The notes under the pieces are model-generated. The model ran no database searches, was not told the DNA's origin, and saw nothing but the letters and a program-made list of their open reading frames with translations. A program made the translations under genes and the position numbers. A stretch of 64,000 nucleotides of DNA from Demequina sp. NBRC 110052 (GTDB lineage Bacteria > Actinomycetota > Actinomycetes > Actinomycetales > Demequinaceae). Where the stretch lies: NCBI RefSeq assembly GCF_002090075.1, contig NZ_BBRI01000003.1:1-64000 (forward strand), written 5' to 3'. This document shows, one piece after another, positions 1 to 7,949 of this stretch. How positions within the stretch are numbered: the stretch's first letter is position 1; each line of letters begins with the position of its first letter.

Positions 1-274
1 CCTTTTTCTCTTCCCTGTCAACTCGCCTTGCCGGCGTGTCTCCTGGTCAGAGAGGGAACTTCATCCTACATCCGTTCGGGCGCATCAGCGACCTCACGAG
101 GTGAGAAGAAGGTTGCTTGCCTGAAGTACTCCGCGGCCTTGTGCAGTCCAGCGGGCGTGGCACCCTGCGAGGCTCCTCAGAACCCCCGGGCGGCTTTTGC
201 CATCCTTGGCGAAGCAACCCCTGAAAGTTACTCGGCGCCCCTGGCCAGTGTCAAATCGATCGTGGCACGGCGTG
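1..274. other. Window edge, no gene recognised
   Basis: This stretch lies downstream of the DUF2254 gene. Short open frames exist here but none has a ribosome-binding site, family motif or convincing codon pattern. A small dyad (CTCAC-GAG-GTGAG, about 93-105) is present. It could contain the edge of a gene outside the window. Confidence 0.4.
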
Positions 275-1540
275 TCACGCCCCCGCGTGCCCCCGCACAG
301 ACGCCGCAGCCGCCTCCACCAGAGCAGCGTCGGACTCGTCCGTGAGCCCTGCCTTCGCCCGCCTCAGCGCCCTCACGGAAGCCTCCCCCAGGGCACGCAC
401 AGCGTCGTCATCAGGGGCGAGGCGCACGAGCTCACCCAGCACTTTCTGGATACGCAGGGATACCTCCACCTGCGCCGCTCCATCACGCGCGAGCGGGCGC
501 AGCGCATCCTCGGTCAGTTCGCCCACAGTCACCTGCGGCACATGGATGCGTGGGTACGGCGCGTCATCGTCGCCGGCAGACTCGGTGAACAGCACCGTCA
601 TCACACGCGTGATCGCCCCGAGCACCTCCACCGCAGTGCCCGGATCGTTCACCGCAGGCGAGAGGGCACGGGAGCCGATCTCGGCGAGCGCCACCAGCCC
701 CAGCCGCGGGTCCTGCTCGTACGTGCGGTGCTTCTCGACCCGGAAGCATCCGCACATGCGCTCGAGCACGTCGGCGTCGGCACCCGTGCCGGTGACGCGC
801 CCCAGGTCCGTGCCAAGCCCCACGAACGCCCCGGGCAGCACGTCCACGTGCACCGTGACCCCAGCCGCGTCGGCCATTTCGTGAAGCCGCGCCATATCGA
901 TGCCCGTCACATACCCGGCTGAGCGCGCGCCGACCGCCGCCGCACCGTCCGGCACGGCCACAGGCGCCACGCCTCCCAGGTGAGGATCGCACGCGAAGGC
1001 ACGCACCGCGTCGGTCGCGGCCGCCTCCACCCGATCGATCACGTCGGGCACCCGCCCGAAAGTCGTCAAGTGGTGGATCCATCGCAGCAAAGTCCCCACC
1101 ACCACGGCGATCACGATCAGCGTGCCGGCGAACAGGACCGACTTGCCAGCATCCCCGAAGCCGCCGGTCGACAGCCCCACCAGCCCGACGATCGCGAACA
1201 CGAACGCCCCCAGGAATGTCGAGAGCGCGTTCTGCGACGTCGTGTCCGCGATGAGCAGCTGCGTCGCGCGGGGCGTCGTCCCCTGGGCCGCCGCGGCATA
1301 CGCGGAGATCATCGCAGTCAGCGAGAACGTCGTGACCGCAAGCATGGACGTCGCGAGGATCTGCAGCAGATTCGCCACCGCGTCCTGCCCGAAGTCGAAC
1401 GACAGCGTCCCCTCCAGCAGCGGCGCCGCCCACGCGGCCACGAATACGAGCGCGAGCGCACCCACCGTGAACAGCGACAGCCGAAACCCGATGCGGCGTG
1501 GCAGCCGCGCCAGGAACGTACGCCAGTCGAACGCGCCCAT
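275..1540 (-). CDS. DUF2254 membrane protein
   Basis: This 421-aa protein matches the DUF2254 family of predicted integral membrane proteins of unknown function. The N-terminal 40% holds about four hydrophobic segments: one near residues 15-40, then a group at roughly 60-160 that includes an SAYAAAAQGTTPRA loop typical of the family. A long soluble C-terminal half follows, with the family-like stretch GSRALSPAVNDPGTAVEVL. The ATG at 1540 is chosen because GGGAGG lies just upstream; a longer open frame upstream is low-complexity and overlaps an intergenic repeat. The 5'-nucleotidase gene lies upstream on the same strand, about 80 bp away, with an inverted motif pair between them, so the two may be separate transcripts. 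No enzymatic function is claimed. Confidence 0.85.
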   Translation of the reverse strand: MGAFDWRTFLARLPRRIGFRLSLFTVGALALVFVAAWAAPLLEGTLSFDFGQDAVANLLQILATSMLAVTTFSLTAMISAYAAAAQGTTPRATQLLIADTTSQNALSTFLGAFVFAIVGLVGLSTGGFGDAGKSVLFAGTLIVIAVVVGTLLRWIHHLTTFGRVPDVIDRVEAAATDAVRAFACDPHLGGVAPVAVPDGAAAVGARSAGYVTGIDMARLHEMADAAGVTVHVDVLPGAFVGLGTDLGRVTGTGADADVLERMCGCFRVEKHRTYEQDPRLGLVALAEIGSRALSPAVNDPGTAVEVLGAITRVMTVLFTESAGDDDAPYPRIHVPQVTVGELTEDALRPLARDGAAQVEVSLRIQKVLGELVRLAPDDDAVRALGEASVRALRRAKAGLTDESDAALVEAAAASVRGHAGA

Positions 1541-1570
1541 GAGCCCTCCCGGGGATTCTGCCCCCAGCAT

Positions 1571-1619
1571 GCCCGACGCCGCGGCGAGGCTGCGCCAAGA
1601 GGTCGCCCGCGCGTCGGGC
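1571..1619. repeat. Inverted pair of the intergenic GCCCGACGC motif
   Basis: GCCCGACGC at 1571-1579 faces GCGTCGGGC at 1611-1619, in the gap between the 5'-nucleotidase stop and the DUF2254 start. The two arms could pair around a 31-base loop. The same 9-mer recurs in many other gaps of this window (see findings). Confidence 0.6.
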
Positions 1620-1622
1620 TGG

Positions 1623-2558
1623 CTAGAAGAGCTTCTCGTTCGCGACGCCATACGGGACGTGCACGCCGGCCACGTGCTCGACGGCACCGCTGAGGTGCAC
1701 ATCCTGGTCGTCGAAGAACAGGTGCGGCTGCATCACCTGCAGCACCTTGGCCTTCTCGATGCCGCCCAGGAAGAACGCGTCGTTGACGGTCACACCCCAG
1801 CTGCGCAACGAGTTCACCGCGCGCTCATGCGCGGGCGCCGCGCGCGCCGTCACGAGGGCGATGCGCAGGCGCGGCTCGTAGCTCGGTTCCTTCGCCTGGC
1901 GCTCCTGCTCGAGCCGCTGAATGCGGTTGAGGTCAGCGACGAGCGGCTGGAGCAGGCCCGGCGCGTGCGCGACCTCGCGCTTCGCCACCTCATTCGCGAC
2001 GAAGCCGTCCATGCCCTCCGATTGGTAGACGCGCTCGGATTCGTCTGTCGCGAGCACCGCGTCGAAGTCGAAGGCGATGCGCAGCTGGCGGTCCGAGTCG
2101 TCGTAGGCCGCCGTGTTCGGCAGCACGTGGCCCGCCGGATGGCCCGCCCGCACCGCCGTGAGCACGTCGTCCAGGTTGCTCGTGAGGAACAGGCTCATGC
2201 CCAGCGCCGGGATGTAGTCCAGCGGCGACCCGCCCTGCATGAACAGCGCGCGGGTCACACCCAGCGCGTGCCGCTCGATGGAGCGCATCACCCGCAGCCC
2301 TGTGGACGCGTCGTTGCGCGACAGCACGATCACCTCGACCAGGGGGTCGCGCGGCCGCAGGTCGTTCAGAGTGAGCAGGCGCTTGATGAAGGGGAAGGCC
2401 GGGCCGGGCGGCAGGGACACATCGATGTTGCTGTTCTGATACTCCGCATACGCGGCCTCACCGTGCTCACGGAAATACGCGTCGGACTCCGCAAGGTCGA
2501 ACAGCGCGCTAGAGGCGACGCCCACCACGAGCCTGTCGTTCAGCTCATAGGCGGGCAT
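1623..2558 (-). CDS. Cytosolic 5'-nucleotidase (NT5C1-like)
   Basis: This 311-aa protein resembles the 5'-nucleotidase family of animal cytosolic NT5C1A/B and its bacterial relatives, which remove phosphate from nucleoside monophosphates. Visible features are the N-terminal LVVGVASSALFDLAESD, the central FDFDAVLATDESERV and the C-terminal HLFFDDQDVHL. These acidic motifs are consistent with a HAD-type metal-dependent phosphatase. The length fits bacterial members. The start is ATG with GGAGG 6 nt upstream. The gene is divergent from the arsR operon, with about 135 bp between starts. The substrate (AMP, IMP or dNMP) cannot be read from sequence. Confidence 0.8.
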   Translation of the reverse strand: MPAYELNDRLVVGVASSALFDLAESDAYFREHGEAAYAEYQNSNIDVSLPPGPAFPFIKRLLTLNDLRPRDPLVEVIVLSRNDASTGLRVMRSIERHALGVTRALFMQGGSPLDYIPALGMSLFLTSNLDDVLTAVRAGHPAGHVLPNTAAYDDSDRQLRIAFDFDAVLATDESERVYQSEGMDGFVANEVAKREVAHAPGLLQPLVADLNRIQRLEQERQAKEPSYEPRLRIALVTARAAPAHERAVNSLRSWGVTVNDAFFLGGIEKAKVLQVMQPHLFFDDQDVHLSGAVEHVAGVHVPYGVANEKLF

Positions 2559-2662
2559 GCAAGACCTCCGAGTCAGTGGTGGGCGGAGCAGCCACCCTAC
2601 CCCCGCCAGGTGACGGGCAGGTTGCCACCGCGGCTCGCGACGAAGGGACCAAGGTCCCCACC

Positions 2663-2671
2663 GCGTCGGGC
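2663..2671. repeat. Intergenic GCGTCGGGC motif copy
   Basis: A single copy of the recurrent 9-mer (reverse-complement form), in the divergent gap between the 5'-nucleotidase and arsR-like genes, about 20 bp upstream of the latter's start. Confidence 0.5.
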
Positions 2672-2693
2672 GTGGGAGGCGGACGATTCAAAT

Positions 2694-3002
2694 ATGACTC
2701 AACTGTCGTCCGTCGAGCTCTTGCAGGCCGCCGCCGACCCGGTGCGCTGGACCGTGCTCGACCGCCTCGCGCACGGCACGCGCTGCGTGTGCGACCTGCA
2801 GGAGCACGTCGATGTCTCACCGACGCTCCTCAGCTATCACCTGCGCATCCTGCGCGACGCCGGGCTGGTCACCACCGCCCGACGCGGACGCTGGGTGGAC
2901 TACTCGCTCGCGCCCGACGCGCAGGCGAGGCTCGCACGGGCCATGCCCGGCGTCGGGGTGACGGCTGGCGACCGCACCACGCTGGAACTGGTGGAGGCCT
3001 GA
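2694..3002 (+). CDS. ArsR/SmtB-family metal or thiol-responsive repressor
   Basis: This 102-aa protein is a winged-helix ArsR/SmtB regulator. The recognition region reads SPTLLSYHLRILRDAGL, followed by the wing TARRGRWVDYSL. The motif CVCDL in helix 3 carries the two cysteines typical of As(III)/metal sensing in this family, so a thiol-reactive inducer is likely. The ATG at 2694 has GGGAGG upstream; the much longer open frame reading into it is not real. The stop is 4 nt before the permease start, so the gene heads a three-gene operon with the permease and a thioredoxin-like protein. A short imperfect dyad, TCAAATATGA, overlaps the start codon and could be part of an operator (weak). Confidence 0.88.
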   Translation: MTQLSSVELLQAAADPVRWTVLDRLAHGTRCVCDLQEHVDVSPTLLSYHLRILRDAGLVTTARRGRWVDYSLAPDAQARLARAMPGVGVTAGDRTTLELVEA

Positions 3003-3006
3003 AACC

Positions 3007-4062
3007 ATGACCGTGATCGACCGCGTGCACACCGCCAGCCCCCGGCAGTGCTGGGTGCGGCTGGGAGCGGCGACAGTCGCGTGGTGGGCGCTGTACTCGG
3101 TCAACCTGCCGTTCTGGGACTGGCTGCTCGGGGACGCCGCAGGCCTGGAACTCGAGTCGCGGCTCGGATCAGGCATCCACTTCTTCCTCTACGACACCGT
3201 CAAGATCCTGCTGCTGCTGACCGGAATCATCTTCCTCGTGACCGTGCTGCGCTCCTTCATGTCGGTCGAGCGCACGCGCGCGCTCCTGGGCGGGAAGCGC
3301 GAGGGCGTCGGCAACGTGGCCGCCGCGGGCCTCGGCGTGATCACGCCCTTCTGCTCATGCTCCGCCGTGCCGGCCTTCATCGGCTTCGTCGCCGCCGGCG
3401 TGCCCGTCGGCGTCACCATGAGCTTCCTCATCGCGAGCCCGCTGGTCAACGAGGTGGCCATCGCGCTGCTGCTGGGACTGTTCGGCTGGGGCCCGACGCT
3501 GCTCTACGTGGGCGCAGGCCTCACCATCGCAATCGTCGCCGGATTCGTGCTGGGGCGCATGAAGCCCGAGAGGTGGATCGAGCCGTTCGTGTTCGAGACC
3601 AAGATCGGCGGGCACGCCATCGACCCCGGGATGTCGCTCACGTGGAACGACCGCATACAGATGGGGCTCGAGGAGGTCGGCGAGATCCTCAAGAAGATCT
3701 GGCCCTACCTGCTCGTGGGCATCGGCATCGGCGCCGCGATCCACGGATGGGCGCCCGAGCAGTGGTTCGCCGAGCACGCCGGTCCCGAGAACCTGTTCGC
3801 GGTGCCGCTCGCCGTGCTGCTCGGTGTGCCGCTGTACTCGAACGCCGCAGGGATCCTCCCGATGGTCGAGGCGCTGTTCGACAAGGGACTGCCCATGGGC
3901 ACCCTGCTCGCGTTCATGATGGCGACCGTCGCGCTGTCGCTGCCCGAGATGATCCTGCTGCGCCGCGTGCTGAAGCCGCAGCTCATCGGACTGTTCATCG
4001 CGGTCGTGACGGTCGGGATCGTCGCGGTCGGCTACCTGTTCAACGCCGTCATACCCGCCTGA
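3007..4062 (+). CDS. UPF0718/ArsP-like permease
   Basis: This 351-aa polytopic membrane protein belongs to the permease family once called DUF318/UPF0718, which includes the ArsP organoarsenical exporters. It has about eight to ten membrane segments in two halves separated by a hydrophilic loop (about residues 185-230). The family hallmark PFCSCSAVP sits at about residues 117-125; its cysteines could bind a thiophilic metal or metalloid. A second half-motif, VPLYSNAAGILPM, occurs near residue 275. It is co-transcribed with the upstream ArsR-type gene and the downstream thioredoxin-like gene, a pairing known for this family. The substrate is not determinable from sequence; arsenic species, another thiophile or a sulfur compound are all possible. 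Confidence 0.85.
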   Translation: MTVIDRVHTASPRQCWVRLGAATVAWWALYSVNLPFWDWLLGDAAGLELESRLGSGIHFFLYDTVKILLLLTGIIFLVTVLRSFMSVERTRALLGGKREGVGNVAAAGLGVITPFCSCSAVPAFIGFVAAGVPVGVTMSFLIASPLVNEVAIALLLGLFGWGPTLLYVGAGLTIAIVAGFVLGRMKPERWIEPFVFETKIGGHAIDPGMSLTWNDRIQMGLEEVGEILKKIWPYLLVGIGIGAAIHGWAPEQWFAEHAGPENLFAVPLAVLLGVPLYSNAAGILPMVEALFDKGLPMGTLLAFMMATVALSLPEMILLRRVLKPQLIGLFIAVVTVGIVAVGYLFNAVIPA

Positions 4063-4084
4063 ACCACCACTGGAAGGACACCTC

Positions 4085-4324
4085 ATGGAGATCAAGATCC
4101 TCGGACACGGATGCGCGAACTGCGCCAACCTGGAGAAGGCCGCGCGCGCCGCAGCCGACGAGCTCGGAGTCGACGCCACCTTCACCAAGGTCCAAGACGA
4201 CGCCTCGATCGTCGGCTACGGCGTCATGCGCACGCCGGGACTCGTGGTCGACGAGCAGCTGCTCGTCTCCGGCCGCGTGCCCACCGCCGCGCAGGTCAAG
4301 GAGCTGCTCGAGCCGCTCGTCTGA
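4085..4324 (+). CDS. Small thioredoxin-family protein
   Basis: This 79-aa single-domain thioredoxin-fold protein has the N-terminal CxxC site GHGCANCANLEKAA and a cis-Pro-like VMRTPGLVVD later. It matches the short 'redox-active disulfide protein 2' group (thioredoxin_3). The ATG has an AAGGACA site upstream, 22 bp after the permease stop, so it closes the ArsR-permease-Trx operon. Its probable role is thiol-disulfide chemistry or metal hand-off for the permease (inference from context). Confidence 0.87.
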   Translation: MEIKILGHGCANCANLEKAARAAADELGVDATFTKVQDDASIVGYGVMRTPGLVVDEQLLVSGRVPTAAQVKELLEPLV

Positions 4325-4341
4325 GCAGCCCGCTTATCGCG

Positions 4342-4407
4342 GCGCGCTGGTAGTCATTCAGTGCGGCGGAACCGCCGTCTCGCGTCACTGAACGACTACT
4401 GGCGCGC
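4342..4407. terminator. Large hairpin between convergent genes
   Basis: Two arms of 22 bases (4342-4363 and 4386-4407) pair with only three mismatches, and the loop holds a second perfect hairpin, CGGCGG-AA-CCGCCG (4364-4377). The structure fills the gap between the thioredoxin stop and the LPXTG-protein stop. It probably acts as a bidirectional terminator, although it lacks a clear U-tract. Confidence 0.6.
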
Positions 4408-4413
4408 GAGCGG

Positions 4414-6150
4414 TCAGGCGAAGCGTCGGCGGAGGCCCATCGCGCCAGCGCCGAGCAGCACCAGCGCCGCCGCGCCGCCCGCGAGACCGGCCGAGCCGAA
4501 GCCCGTGGACGGCAGCTCGCCGCCGGCACTCGGCTGAGGCTGCGGGTCTGGCTCCGACTCCGACGCGGCGACCACTTCGAGCGCCTGCCATCCGATGAGC
4601 GCGCCATCAGGCCCGTAGAGCCCGATGCGGTGCGCGCCCAGTTCGGCATCCGTCGGCACGGATGCCGCGAAAGCGCCGGTCGAGAGCACGGTCGGCGTGG
4701 ACGCCATGACGACGCGGTATCCCTCGCTCGCGCCCGCGTACGCGCAGTCGTCCGGGGTCACGACGATCGGGTCGCCGGGCGACGCCTCGGACACCGGCTC
4801 CCCTGCGGGCGAGCACACCGCGATGCCGCCCGCGGCGCCGGGCTCCAGGTCGTCTTCATAGGCCGCGAATGTGATCGGGGTCAGCGAGGCCGAGGCCTCG
4901 ATGGGGTTCCAGATCTCGTTCGAGGTGACCTCAGCGGCGAACAGAATCGAACCGCGCGCGAAGTCCGCCGCCGTCAGGAGGTGTGTGAACTGCCAGGCCT
5001 GGACTCCGTCTGACGGCGTGTCGTAGGGACGAATGCTCGGCAGCCCTGCCACATCGGCCGCTGCGCCATTGGCCACCGTCACGTCCGTCAATGTGTTGAG
5101 CCCGATGTTCGTCACGGTCACGGTGATCGTCGCAGTCTCGCCGATCGACGGCGCTCCGTCCCCGTTGGCGTCGGCATACACGGCTTCCAAGTCGAGGTCG
5201 AGCCCATTGTCCGGTCGCACATACGCGCCCGTCGGCACACTCGTGGCGGTCGCCGTCTCGCTGGTGCGCTGCTCGTCATCGGTGAGACCCGTGTAGTCGA
5301 ACTCCACTGCCGCGTCGAGCGAACCGGCGGACTCCATCGCGGCGGTGATGGCGAATGTCTCTGAGTGTGCTGTGGATGCGCCCGGGTCGAGAGTGACGCC
5401 GTCGAACACGGTGCCGAGCGCGGGCGCGTTGCCCGTCTCTTGCGCACGGTCGATCGTGATCGCCTGGCCCGTGCCGGTCAGGTTCGTGGCGGTCCACGTG
5501 ATCTCGACCTGCTCGCCCTCCTGCCCGACGCCGTCACCGTTCGTGTCCTGCAGCGTCATCTCCACGGACGCCGCGAGCTCACGGACGATGATGTGCGGCA
5601 CGATCCGCTGTGCGCCCGAGCCGGGCGCGGATGCGGCGTCACAGTCGGCAAGTGGACTCTCAGGCGCGGCATGGACATAGAAGGAATCGAGTTCAGCCCA
5701 GCCCCGGTCGAGGTCGGCTTCGGTGATCTTGTAGGCGGAGAAGTTGCCGAAGACGCCCCAACCTCGCGACCTGTAGTTGAACGCGCTGATAGAGCTCGTC
5801 GAGAGGTCGTCCCCGGGCGTGACGCCGGCGCCGCCGTCCTTGCGATAGTCCGTCAGGCCGTCGCCCCACGTCTGGCACAGCAGCACTCCGTCGAGCGTCA
5901 CGTTGCCGTCATTCGTGAGGCCGAACTGGTACTCGATGAGGTCGCCTGCCTCGATCTCGCCCGGCGCCAGCACCGCGCCGGTCGTCGCATCGTGCACTTC
6001 GGTCGCGATGCCGGCCGTGTAGGACACCACCTCGGGCTCCGCTGCGTGGGCGACGGGGGCCGCCACCAGGCTCAGCGCAAGAGCACCCGTCGCTGTGAGC
6101 GTGGCGGGCAGTGTGCGCCGAGAAAGGCTGTGCGGGTAGAGGCGGGGCAT
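4414..6150 (-). CDS. LPXTG-anchored surface protein with repeat domains
   Basis: This 578-aa protein has an N-terminal signal peptide (Arg-rich start, hydrophobic core, cleavage near AHAAEPEV around residue 37) and a C-terminal sorting signal: LPSTG near residue 546, a hydrophobic stretch and the tail RRRFA. This marks it as a sortase substrate linked to peptidoglycan. The body contains repeated 'conserved repeat'/DUF11-like beta units, seen in recurring phrases such as NDGNVTLDGV, NGDGVGQEGEQVEITWTATN and NGDGAPSIGETATITVTVTN. It may be an adhesin or stalk; no catalytic motif is seen. The start ATG has AAGGAG 6 nt upstream, and a promoter lies just upstream. No sortase gene is in the window. 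Confidence 0.85.
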   Translation of the reverse strand: MPRLYPHSLSRRTLPATLTATGALALSLVAAPVAHAAEPEVVSYTAGIATEVHDATTGAVLAPGEIEAGDLIEYQFGLTNDGNVTLDGVLLCQTWGDGLTDYRKDGGAGVTPGDDLSTSSISAFNYRSRGWGVFGNFSAYKITEADLDRGWAELDSFYVHAAPESPLADCDAASAPGSGAQRIVPHIIVRELAASVEMTLQDTNGDGVGQEGEQVEITWTATNLTGTGQAITIDRAQETGNAPALGTVFDGVTLDPGASTAHSETFAITAAMESAGSLDAAVEFDYTGLTDDEQRTSETATATSVPTGAYVRPDNGLDLDLEAVYADANGDGAPSIGETATITVTVTNIGLNTLTDVTVANGAAADVAGLPSIRPYDTPSDGVQAWQFTHLLTAADFARGSILFAAEVTSNEIWNPIEASASLTPITFAAYEDDLEPGAAGGIAVCSPAGEPVSEASPGDPIVVTPDDCAYAGASEGYRVVMASTPTVLSTGAFAASVPTDAELGAHRIGLYGPDGALIGWQALEVVAASESEPDPQPQPSAGGELPSTGFGSAGLAGGAAALVLLGAGAMGLRRRFA

Positions 6151-6186
6151 TGGGGGCTCCTTGGCGACGCGTGTGGGATCCGCATC

Positions 6187-6216
6187 AGATTAACGGATAG
6201 TTCTTCTCATTTACAA
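6187..6216 (-). promoter_or_regulatory. Promoter for the LPXTG protein gene
   Basis: On the minus strand, TTGTAA (6211-6216) and TAATCT (6187-6192) are 18 bp apart inside an unusually AT-rich patch, about 35 bp upstream of the start codon. Confidence 0.5.
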
Positions 6217-6255
6217 GCATCGTCGCCGGTCGACTCCGAGCCCTACCCTGAAGGC

Positions 6256-7680
6256 GTGGCACAGTCCCCCCTCCCCGCCGCCCCCCGCACGCCGACCCAG
6301 TCGCTCGTGCTGTGGATCGCCGTGCTCGGCTCCTTCGTGTCGTTCCTGGACGGCACCGTCATCACCGTCGCCCTCCCCGCGATCGTCGATGAGCTCGGCG
6401 GCGGCATCTCCACCCAGCAGTGGGCGGTCGACGCCTACATGCTCACTCTCGGCGCGCTCATCCTGGTCGCGGGCTCCATCTCGGACGCGTACGGCCGCCT
6501 GCGCGTGCTGCGGTGGGGGCTGATCGGCTTCGGGGTCACCTCGGTGATCATCGCCGCCGCGCCCACCGCTGAGGTACTCATCGGCGCACGCCTCGCCCAG
6601 GGCGCCGCCGGAGCGCTGCTCGTCCCCTCGAGCCTCGCGCTGATCATGACCCACTTCCGCGGCACCGCGCAGGGCCGTGCGATCGGGACCTGGACGGGCG
6701 CCACGTCGGCCGCCATGGTGGTCGGCCCCCTCGTCGGCGGCCTGTTCGTGGACCTCGCGTCCTGGCGACTCGCCTTCCTCATCAACGTCCTACCCATCGC
6801 CGTCACCCTGTGGCTGCTCGCCCGGCTGGGGCGCATGCCCGACGCGGTGGACCGCCGCGCGCCCGACGCCCGGGTCGACCTGGCCTCGGCAGCGCTCGCC
6901 GCGCTCGGGCTCGGCGGCATCGTCGCCGCCCTCATCGAGCAGCCCAACCTCGGCTGGCACCACCCGGTCATCTGGGGACTGGGCGCGGCCGGCGTCGGGC
7001 TATTGGCCGTGTTCTTCGTGCGCCAGGCGCGCGTCGCCCGGCCGATGCTGCCGCTGCCGCTGTTCCGCACCCGCAACGTCGCGTGGGGCAACGCCGCGAC
7101 GTTCCTCGTGTACGGGGCGCTCACGCTGAATGGCTTCGTCTTAGGCGTCTACCTGCAGGAGGGCGCTGGGCTTCCCGCCACCGCGGCCGGACTGGCGAGC
7201 CTGCCGATCACGTTGATCCTCATGCTCACGTCGTCGCGGGTGGGGCACCTGTCCGGCGAGCACGGGCCGCGCCTGTTCATGACCATCGGCCCGCTCGTGA
7301 TGGCGGGCGGCGCCCTGCTGCTGCTCACCGTCGCCGACGACTTCAACTATTGGACCCAGGTGCTCCCTGGCGTCATCGTGTTCGGTGCCGGACTCGCCCT
7401 GACGGTCGCTCCGCTGACCTCGGCCATCCTCGGGGCCGTCGATCCTTCCCGCTCAGGCATCGCCTCCGCAGTGAACAACGCCGTGAGCCGCATCGCGGGC
7501 CTCATCACGGTCGCGCTGCTGGGCACGATCGTCGGCGGCATGCTCGACCTGGACGGATTCCACCGAGCGACCGCCGTGACCGCCGCGCTGCTCGCCGCCG
7601 GCGGCATCGTCAGCTGGATCGGCATCCGCAACCCCGCACGCGAGCCGGACGTACCATCGAGTGAGTCCCTCACCGATTGA
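6256..7680 (+). CDS. DHA2-family MFS multidrug exporter
   Basis: This 474-aa protein is a drug:H+ antiporter of the 14-TM DHA2 (EmrB/QacA) family. The first helix carries FLDGTVITVALPAI and motif A-like GSISDAYGRLRVLR follows. Fourteen hydrophobic segments run through to about residue 460. GTG at 6256 gives an N-terminus of ordinary length; the open frame extends 300 codons further upstream, but antisense to the LPXTG gene. Only a weak GAAGG precedes the start. The TM2 gene follows 13 bp downstream and may be cotranscribed. Substrates cannot be inferred. Confidence 0.87.
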   Translation: MAQSPLPAAPRTPTQSLVLWIAVLGSFVSFLDGTVITVALPAIVDELGGGISTQQWAVDAYMLTLGALILVAGSISDAYGRLRVLRWGLIGFGVTSVIIAAAPTAEVLIGARLAQGAAGALLVPSSLALIMTHFRGTAQGRAIGTWTGATSAAMVVGPLVGGLFVDLASWRLAFLINVLPIAVTLWLLARLGRMPDAVDRRAPDARVDLASAALAALGLGGIVAALIEQPNLGWHHPVIWGLGAAGVGLLAVFFVRQARVARPMLPLPLFRTRNVAWGNAATFLVYGALTLNGFVLGVYLQEGAGLPATAAGLASLPITLILMLTSSRVGHLSGEHGPRLFMTIGPLVMAGGALLLLTVADDFNYWTQVLPGVIVFGAGLALTVAPLTSAILGAVDPSRSGIASAVNNAVSRIAGLITVALLGTIVGGMLDLDGFHRATAVTAALLAAGGIVSWIGIRNPAREPDVPSSESLTD

Positions 7681-7693
7681 GACGGAGCGACGC

Positions 7694-7927
7694 ATGAACT
7701 ACACCCCGCACCCGGTCCTCCCGCCGAAGAGCACGGGCGTGACCTATCTGCTGTGGTTCTTCTTCGGACTCTTGGGAGTGCACCAGTTCTACATGGGCAA
7801 GATCGGCCGCGGCATCCTCTACCTGCTCACCGGTGGCGTGTTCGGGATCATGTGGCTCATCGACCTGTTCACGATCCCTGGCCAGCTCCGCAACGTGAAC
7901 GCCCAGCGCGCCGTCGGCATCAGCTGA
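7694..7927 (+). CDS. TM2-domain small membrane protein
   Basis: This 77-aa protein has a TM2 domain: two hydrophobic helices (about residues 16-32 and 40-60) joined by a short turn containing GVHQFYMGKIGRGILY, the conserved family signature. The start ATG has GGAG 7 nt upstream. Function is unknown; it follows the MFS gene closely and may be carried on the same transcript. Confidence 0.85.
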   Translation: MNYTPHPVLPPKSTGVTYLLWFFFGLLGVHQFYMGKIGRGILYLLTGGVFGIMWLIDLFTIPGQLRNVNAQRAVGIS

Positions 7928-7949
7928 GCCACGGGCGGCACCTCACGAG

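Noticed and set aside
197..922. Plus-strand frames at the left edge
   Set aside because: They are antisense to DUF2254 and show no start signal or motif.
1122..2693. Long plus-strand frame reading into the ArsR-type gene
   Set aside because: It is antisense to DUF2254 and the 5'-nucleotidase; only its last 102 codons are the real regulator, which has its own start and ribosome-binding site.
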